Shown piece by piece: positions 17,103-24,307 of a stretch of DNA of 64,000 nucleotides. The translations under genes were made by a program, and so were the position numbers. Source of the stretch: Mucilaginibacter terrenus (GTDB taxonomy: Bacteria; Bacteroidota; Bacteroidia; Sphingobacteriales; Sphingobacteriaceae); assembly GCF_003432065.1 (NCBI RefSeq), contig NZ_QWDE01000001.1:1364001-1428000 (forward strand), given 5' to 3'. The first letter of the stretch is position 1; each line of letters opens with the position of its first letter. Below the pieces are notes generated by a model. That model saw nothing but the letters and a program-made list of their open reading frames with translations, had not been told where the DNA came from and did not search any database.

Positions 17103-17810
17103 ATGTGTGCACGATTTGTACTAGCCGCGGCTGAAAAAGTGATACTGGCAGCTTATGCAGCTGAAATGGAAGCTGAGTATAAGCAGAATTGGAACATAGC
17201 GGTCACCAACGAGAGCTTCGTGATTACTGCTGATAAACCTCATGCTATACAGTCCATGCATTTCGGGATCATACCATGGACATCACAAACAGGCAAACTG
17301 GAGAAGCAGACGTTCAACTCCAAAACTCGCAATCTATTGACTAGCAAGATTTGGAGGCCGTTATTCGAACAACACAAGCGTTGCCTGGTGCTCAGCACGG
17401 GTTTTTACGAGTGGAAGAAAATACCAAACGAGACATCAAGGGAGGATAGAGAGCCTTACCTGTTTACATTGAAAGACCGACCTTTATATGCTTACGCTGG
17501 TTTATGGTCGCAATGGCGAGATCCTGAAACAAAAGAGCCCTACAGAACATTTTCAATCGTTACCACTGAATCAAACGACCTTGTTGGTGAAGTACACGAT
17601 AAACATCGTATGCCGGTAATCTTGAGTAAAGAGAATGAGGATCTCTGGTTGTCAAAGGATATTTCACCATCTGCCCTGCTGAACATTTGCGTTCCATTCC
17701 CTGATGAGTTGATGAACCGCGTACGGGTATCAAAGCGCATTAACGCTGTTAATAAAAAAAAGGTCCCGAATAATGATGAGGGGCTGATCTTGCCGGAGAA
17801 TAGTTTGTAG
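17103..17810 (+). CDS. SRAP-family abasic-site protein (YedK/HMCES type)
   Basis: A 235-residue SOS-response-associated peptidase family protein. Cys2 follows the initiator Met (MCARF) and is the residue that forms the thiazolidine DNA-protein crosslink with abasic sites in single-stranded DNA. Other landmarks are FNSKTRNLL, the STGFYEWKK stretch with the key Glu, and HDKHRMPVIL with the catalytic His. The length is normal. It opens a region rich in DNA-damage genes (umuDC, Fpg/Nei, LigD). The family is clear. Confidence 0.93.
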   Translation: MCARFVLAAAEKVILAAYAAEMEAEYKQNWNIAVTNESFVITADKPHAIQSMHFGIIPWTSQTGKLEKQTFNSKTRNLLTSKIWRPLFEQHKRCLVLSTGFYEWKKIPNETSREDREPYLFTLKDRPLYAYAGLWSQWRDPETKEPYRTFSIVTTESNDLVGEVHDKHRMPVILSKENEDLWLSKDISPSALLNICVPFPDELMNRVRVSKRINAVNKKKVPNNDEGLILPENSL

Positions 17811-17828
17811 TCACTATAAATGTTTGTA

Positions 17829-18172
17829 CTACGGCGTTCTAAACAGGTACTTCATTACAAAGTGGAATATTGCTATGATGTTCGCTGTTGTAGTTGTTAA
17901 TAATGTAATTAAAACTGAATCGGAGTAATTTAAGCTACCATTACCGGCACCGATAAAAATGGTGACAACACATACGATCCACAGGCTAATCAATACGAAT
18001 ACAAGTTCAGCATATCTTTTTCTCTCCTTTCTATTTTGACGATCACTTTTAAGTTTTTCCTTTCTGATGGCATTTTTTTGCTTTTTCGAAAGAAAAACAG
18101 ATTCATCCCATATATAGACGCATCAATTCCAATTTCAAATGGCAGGTCTTCCGGAGCTAACGTCTCATTCAT
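17829..18172 (-). pseudogene. Frameshifted small membrane protein, putative toxin partner of Panacea gene
   Basis: The frame opens at ATG 18172 (MNETLAPEDLPFEIGID) and ends early at 17990. The adjacent frame continues the protein: YIWDESVFLSKKQ, a Lys/Arg-rich stretch, then two hydrophobic segments (AELVFVLISLWIVCVV; SVLITLLTTTTANIIAIF) to a stop at 17829-17831. One indel between about 18095 and 18122 explains the break. Small proteins with the LLTTTTANIIAIF-type helix commonly follow Panacea-domain genes, and here the ATG overlaps the upstream stop (ATGA). I infer a membrane-acting toxin of a dead toxin-antitoxin pair. A sequencing error is possible. Confidence 0.6.
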
Positions 18173-18663
18173 TGTTTAAGAAGGAAGCCTTTGAAGTAAT
18201 CTTTAATTAGATCGTCGCTTATGGGTTTGGTGCCATCCTCACCTTTATAAACAGCGTCCCATGGCGATCCTTTCTTATGTGTCCAGTTAGATAAATCAGC
18301 AGCAGTTAAATGTGCAGTAGCCCTCAAAGTATAATCGATAGCCTCCTTTGCGTCTTCCCCTAATAAGCTATCGTCAAAGTCGAGTATTGAGTATATTCCG
18401 CTACTTTTATTGAAGTTCGTTATAGGTTGATTCCCGTAAAGTTGATACTCGGTGTACAGGCTCGGTACAACAGGGCCAAATTTCCAAGCTTTAAATGCTT
18501 CTTTAATTAGTTTTTAATCTTTAATGGCCAAGTTGTACCCATGAGCGAAATAAACCATTTTTTGTAATTTCATTTGCGTTACAGGGGCGCCGCTGTCTAT
18601 ACCTTTTTGTACAAGGGCAGCCGCGATCTCCGAAGCAGAATATTTACCTGATTTAACTAGCAT
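18169..18663 (-). pseudogene. Panacea-domain (DUF4065) antitoxin gene with an internal stop
   Basis: Reading from ATG 18663 gives ASEIAAALVQKG, then VTQMKLQKMVYFAHGYNLA, the signature start of the Panacea domain. An in-frame TAA at 18514-18516 (codon 50) interrupts it, after which the domain resumes (EAFKAWKFGPVVPSLY; ATAHLTAADLSNWTHKKGSPW) to a TGA at 18169. Panacea proteins are promiscuous antitoxins encoded next to varied toxins. Here the following small membrane-protein gene overlaps by 4 nt and is also broken. One nonsense change in an otherwise well-preserved sequence suggests recent inactivation or a base-call error. Confidence 0.75.
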
Positions 18664-18713
18664 TTTTCAATATACTTAAAGAATTCATTACATCAAACAT
18701 AAAAAATATTTTT

Positions 18714-19982
18714 TTACCCCCATCCCACCCTCAAAACATCCTCAATCCTAGTGGTATAACGTTTAGACAACAACGCCTGACGCATCCGCCATGGCTGTTC
18801 ATAGCCCATAGCAGCGAATCGAACGGTATCTTTCCCCATCAGGTGATTGAGCTTATCAGCGATCTTAGCCACTTTAAGCATATTCTCCCGCTTAGTCATA
18901 TCCTCCATCAGGTAAGTTTGCCGGGCACTCTCCGGAGTGAACTTGGTAAGAAATATACCGACCTTCTGATAAGGAAACCCGGGCTTATAGATGCGCTTCA
19001 GGCATTGCACAGCATACTTTAATAACTCTTGAGTAATGTTGGTAGGGATGGCCAGATCCATCGTGTGAGCGGCGCTTTTCAGCTTATGTACCACCTCGAA
19101 CTGGCTGGTATGAAGAAACACCTGCAGCTGACCGCATAAAGAACCCTGCGCGCGCAGCTTAGGTGCTGAGTTTTGAACAAAAGCGCACAGCGCATCTTCT
19201 ATCACCTTGTAATCATCTGTCTTCTGACCAAAGCTTCGGCCGGTGCAGATACCTTTCTTATCAGGTGGCAGATACTCCATGCTCAGCACCGACTTACCGT
19301 TAAGCTCATACCAGGTACGCAGGCCGGTGATGGTAAAACGCTTATGGATGTACTCGTAGTTGTTTACAGCGGCAAAATCCTTAGCGGTGTTGACACCGAT
19401 CTTTATCAGCTTGGCTGCATTCTTGGGCCCTACACCCCATACATCCTCAATAGGCATATGCTCCATTGCAAATGCGGTACGTCCAGCATCATCCAACACA
19501 CATACACCTGTTTTAAAAAGCTTCTTGGCGGTACGGTTGGCTACTTTGGCGAGTGTACGCGTGGGAGCTATGCCTATGCAAACGGGTATACCGGTTTGCT
19601 GCAGGATCCTACTTCGCAACTCGTTTGCCATTGCCTCAAGATCATGGGCGTGAAACATAGCGAGATCAACAAAGCTTTCATCAATACTGTAGATTTCAAT
19701 TTCCGGCCACATCTCGCAGACAATGCCGGTGACACGCCGCATCATGTCCTGATAGAGCGTGTAGTTAGATGAGCGAAACCAAAGCTTACCTTCTTTTACA
19801 AGCTTCTCTAATTCGAAATATGGAGTGCCCATCTTTATGCCGAGGTCTTTGGCTTCCTGGCTACGAGCGATGGCGCACCCGTCGTTGTTGCTTAGCACTA
19901 CCCCTGCTTTGCCGCGCAGCTCAGGCTGAAAGACTCGTTCGCACGATACGTAAAAGTTGTTGCAGTCGATTAACGCGAACAT
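18714..19982 (-). CDS. umuC: Translesion DNA polymerase V catalytic subunit (UmuC)
   Basis: The 422-residue protein starts at ATG 19982, giving the canonical MFALIDCNNFYVSCERVF; the longer frame to 20051 only adds residues overlapping umuD. It is a Y-family polymerase with IDESFVDL (catalytic acidic pair), GIAPTRTLAKVANRTAKK and a little-finger domain. It ends in the usual UmuC C-terminus. It copies past damaged bases at stalled forks together with UmuD'. The start lies inside the 3' end of umuD (62-nt overlap), so the two are translationally coupled. Confidence 0.94.
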   Translation of the reverse strand: MFALIDCNNFYVSCERVFQPELRGKAGVVLSNNDGCAIARSQEAKDLGIKMGTPYFELEKLVKEGKLWFRSSNYTLYQDMMRRVTGIVCEMWPEIEIYSIDESFVDLAMFHAHDLEAMANELRSRILQQTGIPVCIGIAPTRTLAKVANRTAKKLFKTGVCVLDDAGRTAFAMEHMPIEDVWGVGPKNAAKLIKIGVNTAKDFAAVNNYEYIHKRFTITGLRTWYELNGKSVLSMEYLPPDKKGICTGRSFGQKTDDYKVIEDALCAFVQNSAPKLRAQGSLCGQLQVFLHTSQFEVVHKLKSAAHTMDLAIPTNITQELLKYAVQCLKRIYKPGFPYQKVGIFLTKFTPESARQTYLMEDMTKRENMLKVAKIADKLNHLMGKDTVRFAAMGYEQPWRMRQALLSKRYTTRIEDVLRVGWG

Positions 19983-20412
19983 TGTTCTGCCTTCTTTGGT
20001 TGAGGACAGAATGCGGGACAACTCCTTCAATTGTAAAACGGTCGTATTCATTGATCAGGTGCGGAGCGTATTTGGGGTTATCGGGCATTAAATATCGTTT
20101 TCCTTCAAATTCTATGTAGCAGGCTAGTAAGTGTGAGTCGTTTAGCACACCGATGATCACATCGCCGTTAACTGGCTTAAGGCTTTTGTCTACAACGAGC
20201 AAATCAGAATCCTCTATGCCGGAATATTCCATGCAATCACCTACTACTCTTGCGTAATATATGGCATTGGGATGGGTGCCTACATAATCATCAAGGCTAA
20301 TACGGTCTTCTTCGTAATCAGTGCCGGGACTCTCAAATGCTGCGTGAACCCAAAAGCCGGCTAAAGGCCTGCCGGGATGCAGCTCTCCGCGCTTGTAGAC
20401 CTTAACTACCAT
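19921..20412 (-). CDS. umuD: UmuD-like subunit with both catalytic residues replaced
   Basis: A 163-residue LexA/UmuD-fold protein. The cleavage region reads WVHAAFESPG. The nucleophile motif, normally GDSM, is GDCMEYSGI: residue 60, the same number as Ser60 of E. coli UmuD, is Cys. Residue 97, the position of the general-base Lys, falls in SHLLACYI and is Ala. The fold landmarks VVDKSLKPVNGDVIIG and KRYLMPDNPKY are intact. It should dimerise but probably cannot self-cleave. It overlaps umuC by 62 nt, with a C-terminal extension relative to the family. Either it acts without cleavage or another protease trims it. Confidence 0.85.
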   Translation of the reverse strand: MVVKVYKRGELHPGRPLAGFWVHAAFESPGTDYEEDRISLDDYVGTHPNAIYYARVVGDCMEYSGIEDSDLLVVDKSLKPVNGDVIIGVLNDSHLLACYIEFEGKRYLMPDNPKYAPHLINEYDRFTIEGVVPHSVLNQRRQNNVRVNRLQQLLRIVRTSLSA

Positions 20413-20414
20413 CG

Positions 20415-20864
20415 TTACTCAGCCTTATTTTTCTTAGCTGCTTTAACTGCAAGAAATGCTTCTGCTTGCTCTTTATAGAAAGCATTTGCCTCTGCAAAAT
20501 CGTCCTCATCCATAATGACGTCATGCTCGTAATCTATCGGTGAGCTTGACTTTATTACTGCTATGTCGCCATAAGTGTGATGTAAATAAAATTGTACAGC
20601 GTTGTGCCACTGTTTGGAATTGTCCAGATAAGGATTGTTTAGCTCGTAATCAGTATCTACACCAGTCACAAGCAGTGTATGTTCAGCCTGCGGGAACAGA
20701 GAACCGTCATTATAAGGTTCAACTCCATAGTTGTAAGATACTATGTTCTCCCAAAAGCCCGGAAATTCATAGTCAGGGGGCAGTACTTTAAGAGTGAATT
20801 CGTCTTTTAAAGAAACGATGTGATCGACACCATCAATCACACAAACATCATACTCTGCATTCAT
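20415..20864 (-). CDS. Hypothetical protein upstream of umuD
   Basis: About 149 residues from the ATG at 20864 (MNAEYDVCVIDG); the longer frame to 20975 adds a hydrophobic stretch that seems non-native for this acidic soluble protein. It has Asp/Tyr-rich segments (YELNNPYLDNSKQWHNAVQF; DYEHDVIMDEDDFAEANAFY) and a Lys-rich tail. No family is recognised. It ends 2 nt before the umuD start, so it is probably co-transcribed with umuDC. Confidence 0.55.
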   Translation of the reverse strand: MNAEYDVCVIDGVDHIVSLKDEFTLKVLPPDYEFPGFWENIVSYNYGVEPYNDGSLFPQAEHTLLVTGVDTDYELNNPYLDNSKQWHNAVQFYLHHTYGDIAVIKSSSPIDYEHDVIMDEDDFAEANAFYKEQAEAFLAVKAAKKNKAE

Positions 20865-20990
20865 ATCATTAAAATTTGAATACAAAGCTATGCTAAAAAT
20901 ATTAGCAAATGCAAGAGTGTTTATAAAAATAAGTATTCCGCGAGGGAATGACGTCCATAATAACAAAGCCCTCACGCCTTGATCGCAATC

Positions 20991-21380
20991 TCAACTACGA
21001 CAAAGCCTGTCTTTTACAAGCAGACCGTTGACTTTTTGTTCTAATACATCTAGATCAAAAGGTTTTTTCAAGTAAGCGTCGGCTGATGCTATACTGGCAA
21101 GCTTCTCTATTTCGGAGTTAGCTGTCATAAGCATCACAGGAATCGTTCTCACAAGCGAATTTTTCTTAAGTCTTTGAATTGCAATTACACCTCCGGTTTC
21201 CGGCAGCCAATTGTCCATTATAACTGCGTCTGGCAAAATTCGTGAAACAATATCAACTGCATTAGTACACTCTGTGAAAGTATGTACCTCCCAGCCTAAG
21301 TCTTCAAATAAAAGTTTACAAATGAATAGGATGTCTTCATCGTCGTCAAAAACAACGAGTTTTTTGATTGGCTCAATCAT
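20991..21380 (-). CDS. Single-domain response regulator (CheY-like)
   Basis: A 129-residue receiver domain without output domain. The acidic pocket is in VVFDDDEDILF, the phospho-acceptor Asp in AVIMDNWLPETGG, the Thr in VMLMTANSE and the Lys in YLKKPFDLDVL; all active-site residues are present. Such proteins relay phosphate or bind a target when phosphorylated. No cognate kinase is adjacent; the nearest is at 33890-35572. It lies upstream of the umuDC unit in the same orientation, but an intervening gap of over 120 nt makes co-transcription uncertain. Confidence 0.9.
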   Translation of the reverse strand: MIEPIKKLVVFDDDEDILFICKLLFEDLGWEVHTFTECTNAVDIVSRILPDAVIMDNWLPETGGVIAIQRLKKNSLVRTIPVMLMTANSEIEKLASIASADAYLKKPFDLDVLEQKVNGLLVKDRLCRS

Positions 21381-21766
21381 GTGATTAGTAAAGCGCTAAA
21401 AAAATTTAATAGTTAGATTAATACAAACCTGATATCAGGGATTATGGGAGTCGGTCATACACTCGATATGCAATACTATACAGCTCCTTTGCAAAAGCAA
21501 AAAACCTGCGGCGCGTTCCACTTGTTTTGGAGGCGTTTAATTGCACGATTACTAATAATAACATCAGGAAAATCATTGACCACACAATAACATTGTGCGA
21601 TAATTCTGAACCAAGTTCAACTGTTGACGACGGTTGATAGGAGGATTTAGAAGTTGTAATAAGTCAAAATTAACAAGTTAGAAAACTGCATTAATTTTTC
21701 ACAGGTAGTATTTCAACGTACCAACAGGTACAAAGGTTGCAATCTGCAAAAATTTCAGAAAAAAAC
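21381..21766. other. Spacer without recognised gene
   Basis: Nearly 390 bp between the response regulator and the terminator at 21767. Both strands were inspected; only short meaningless frames were seen. It probably contains the promoter of the response regulator. Confidence 0.45.
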
Positions 21767-21799
21767 AAAGCCCCCTAACACTTGCTGCTCGGGGGCTTT
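21767..21799 (-). terminator. Rho-independent terminator of the small secreted protein gene
   Basis: A perfect 9-bp stem AAAGCCCCC/GGGGGCTTT. In the minus direction it is followed by GTTTTT, a U-tract. It terminates the gene at 21870-22106. Confidence 0.8.
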
Positions 21800-21869
21800 A
21801 ACCTAAACCTTATCACAATTATGTGGCAAGAGCCACTTTCATCGAGGTGGCAAGGTAGTATATTTCTGC

Positions 21870-22106
21870 TTATGGTTTAACCGGTTTCTTCTTTTCAGCC
21901 TCTACCTTTTTGGAGGCGTTCTTGCTAGATTTATAACGCATGTCCATCGTCCCGTCCTTCTTTAAATGCTTGTTTGCATTATAGCGGCGGTTAAGCTTGC
22001 CACTTTTAGTTTTCTTGGTAGTGTCCTGGAACGTGCCGGCGCTAACCTGGGTAAATGTTGCTAACCCAAACAGCAGCAGGGTCAACATGCTGAATATCTT
22101 TTTCAT
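21870..22106 (-). CDS. Small secreted Lys-rich protein
   Basis: A 78-residue protein with a clear signal peptide (MKKIFSMLTLLLFGLATF, cut near VSAGTF). The mature part of about 55 residues is very basic and of low complexity (KKTKSGKLNRRYNANKHL; SSKNASKKVEAEKKKP). Similar small basic exported proteins are common in Sphingobacteriales; no function is assigned. It is followed by a strong terminator and appears monocistronic. Confidence 0.7.
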   Translation of the reverse strand: MKKIFSMLTLLLFGLATFTQVSAGTFQDTTKKTKSGKLNRRYNANKHLKKDGTMDMRYKSSKNASKKVEAEKKKPVKP

Positions 22107-22181
22107 AGTTTTAGTTTATTGGTTAACAATAAGCTCGTTGAGAAGGTTTGCAGCTAAACTAAGCTTTCAAAGAGGCACATT

Positions 22182-22955
22182 CTACTCAAACAGCACCTGA
22201 TCTGCCGTATAGTAGGTTTTACGTTTCTTAATCTCTGCTTTCAGGATTTCTTCACCGGAAAGTGTCTGTGTTTCTCTTGGCCTGTGCACCTGCAGGAAGT
22301 CACGCTCCTTCTCGGTAATGGTGTCCGGGAAGTTCTTTAAGATGTGATGTTCTGCCTTGGTGAGAACAGTTTTGATGGCTTTCGTTAGCACATCTATGTT
22401 TTCTTCTGGGATCTTGTTGGCAATCGAGAATGGCGAAATCTTAGCTTCATAAAGGATCTCATCGACATAGGCGTTGCCGATACCAATAACGGTTTTGCCT
22501 TCCGTCAACACGGTTTTGATCAGATGTGAAGATTTCGGTAGTACTTTCTTGAGATATCCTGCCGGCATGGCCATAGCATCGGGCACTTTTACCGGTTTAG
22601 GATCAAGCGTTAAAATAACGGCTTTCTGCCAGTCCGTAATCGCTAAACCAGTACCATCATCAAACAGCAGTTCGGCAATTGTAAACCGGTATTCATTCTT
22701 CACTTCATACCAGTACATCGTTCCGTGCAGCATCAGGTGAACACCTAACTGATGGCCATTGCCAAATGAAAAATGCAGCTCCTTACCTACCCTTTTAATA
22801 TCCGTTAATACTTGCCCTTCAAATGCTTCTTTAAGCGCCGCTTCAGGCACTTTGAGCTGTCGGTCAATTAAGATCGTGAGCTTAGACAATGTTTTACCAA
22901 CAAGCTTACTGATTAAGTTCTTCCTGAATATGTTTAGATCCGGTATTTCGGGCAT
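22182..22955 (-). CDS. Fpg/Nei-family DNA glycosylase with zincless finger
   Basis: A 257-residue protein. Pro2 and Glu3 (MPEIPDLNIF) form the catalytic N-terminus of the Fpg/Nei family. The helix-two-turn-helix reads VIGIGNAYVDEILYEAKISP. The C-terminal region has the finger's Arg loop (KKRKTYYTADQVLF) but none of the four zinc-binding Cys, so it resembles a zincless finger as in NEIL1. These enzymes remove oxidised bases by glycosylase/lyase action. A hypothetical gene ends 6 nt upstream. The family is clear; its substrate preference is unknown. Confidence 0.88.
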   Translation of the reverse strand: MPEIPDLNIFRKNLISKLVGKTLSKLTILIDRQLKVPEAALKEAFEGQVLTDIKRVGKELHFSFGNGHQLGVHLMLHGTMYWYEVKNEYRFTIAELLFDDGTGLAITDWQKAVILTLDPKPVKVPDAMAMPAGYLKKVLPKSSHLIKTVLTEGKTVIGIGNAYVDEILYEAKISPFSIANKIPEENIDVLTKAIKTVLTKAEHHILKNFPDTITEKERDFLQVHRPRETQTLSGEEILKAEIKKRKTYYTADQVLFE

Positions 22956-22961
22956 GATGTA

Positions 22962-23189
22962 TTATTTATACTGACTCTCTATCCTAAATCCTATTTCTTC
23001 AATTATGTCATCCGTCAAGATCACACCGTCTTTCTGTATCCAGGTCCATTCATCTGTATGAGCAATTGATCCCATAAAGCGATCATCAAAGATAACGTCG
23101 TAGCTCGTTGGCTGCATCACCACTTTGCATACTACTGCCTGGCCAGCGTACTCCATTGGAAATTCAAAGAAAGGATGTTCAATGTCCAT
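22962..23189 (-). CDS. Small hypothetical protein of a recurring family
   Basis: About 75 residues from ATG 23189 (MDIEHPFFEF); the ATG two codons earlier is also possible. The pattern VVMQPTSYDVIFDDRFMG, a W-containing strand and IIEEIGFRIESQYK resembles the second half of the protein at 16638-17099 and loosely the one at 40208-40444. No membrane segment is seen. It is just upstream of the glycosylase gene in the same orientation. Function unknown. Confidence 0.6.
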   Translation of the reverse strand: MDIEHPFFEFPMEYAGQAVVCKVVMQPTSYDVIFDDRFMGSIAHTDEWTWIQKDGVILTDDIIEEIGFRIESQYK

Positions 23190-23253
23190 GCGCAAATATA
23201 AATCTTAGCATGTGGAGTATGGAACTTAAATATTTACTTCTTACTTTGCTGCT

Positions 23254-24150
23254 ATGGAATTCGGGCTTGTTAAAGATTCACTAGACGAAATAGACTTCAC
23301 TCTGCCACCTGACACCGAGCTAACCAATAAAACGCTTCAACAAAAAGGTGGTGTTGAGCCCTTGCAAATATACGTAGGCGCATCGAAGTGGGGTGAGAAA
23401 AGCTGGAAAGGTATAATCTACCCTTCGGGAGTTCCTGACAACCAACTAATCCGCCCTTATAGCCAAAACTTCAACAGCGTTGAATTTGGAGGGTCATTCT
23501 ACAAGATTTATACTGCGGAAGAAATAGGTAACTGGGTAAAACAAGTAACAGATTCCCCAGGATTTAAGTTCAGCCCGAAATTTCCTCAAACTATAACACA
23601 TATCCGGAGGCTGAAAAATGCAGAGGAAATCACTGCTCAATTCTACCAAAGTTTAAGCGGGTATGGAGATCACTTGGGACCGTTGCTATTGCAGCTGGGT
23701 GATAACTTTTCGCCGAAAAACTTTCCGCAGCTTAAGGCGTTCCTCGAAACGTTAGATCCTTGCGTTAAGGTAGCTGTGGAGCTTCGAAACAAAAAATGGT
23801 ATTCTGATACCGGCGCTCATACAGAAGTTTTTAATTTATTTGCTGAGCTTAAAATGGGCACAATCATCTCGGACACCTCTGGCAGACGTGACTGTGTGCA
23901 CATGGATTTAACCACTACCGACGCTATTGTACGATTTGTAGGCAACAACCTAGATGCAACTGATTACAAAAGAATGGATGACTGGGTTGGGAGGATTGGT
24001 GAGTGGTCAGCAAAGGGCTTGAAGTCACTTTATTTTTTCATGCATCAGAACAATGAGAAGTTTGTGCCCGAGGCGTGCATTTACTTCATTAATAAAGTTA
24101 ATGCTAGACTGGGAACGTCTGTTAAAGCGCCGCAGATGATAGTTGGATAA
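23254..24150 (+). CDS. DUF72 (YecE-like) protein
   Basis: A 298-residue DUF72 family protein: IYVGASKWGEKSWKGIIYP near residue 38, FNSVEFGGSFYK, FKFSPKFPQTITHIRRL, LLLQLGDNFSPKN and VAVELRNKKWYSD are all family landmarks of this TIM-barrel fold. The biochemical role of DUF72 proteins is unsettled; they often sit near DNA-repair genes, as here, between Fpg/Nei and LigD. It has an N-terminal extension of about 35 residues before the domain. It is transcribed away from the glycosylase unit. Confidence 0.88.
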   Translation: MEFGLVKDSLDEIDFTLPPDTELTNKTLQQKGGVEPLQIYVGASKWGEKSWKGIIYPSGVPDNQLIRPYSQNFNSVEFGGSFYKIYTAEEIGNWVKQVTDSPGFKFSPKFPQTITHIRRLKNAEEITAQFYQSLSGYGDHLGPLLLQLGDNFSPKNFPQLKAFLETLDPCVKVAVELRNKKWYSDTGAHTEVFNLFAELKMGTIISDTSGRRDCVHMDLTTTDAIVRFVGNNLDATDYKRMDDWVGRIGEWSAKGLKSLYFFMHQNNEKFVPEACIYFINKVNARLGTSVKAPQMIVG

Positions 24151-24307
24151 CAAGATGCAGAATGAATTGCCGTTTGGAAGCAGTTATCCTGAATGTTGTT
24201 AATCAGTGTAAAAGAGACTTAGCTTGTTGCAGCTTTACTGGAATCAGTTCTTCATTAGCGTATATAAGGATTTCTTATCGACCATTAATGCGAGTTTTAT
24301 TTATTCT

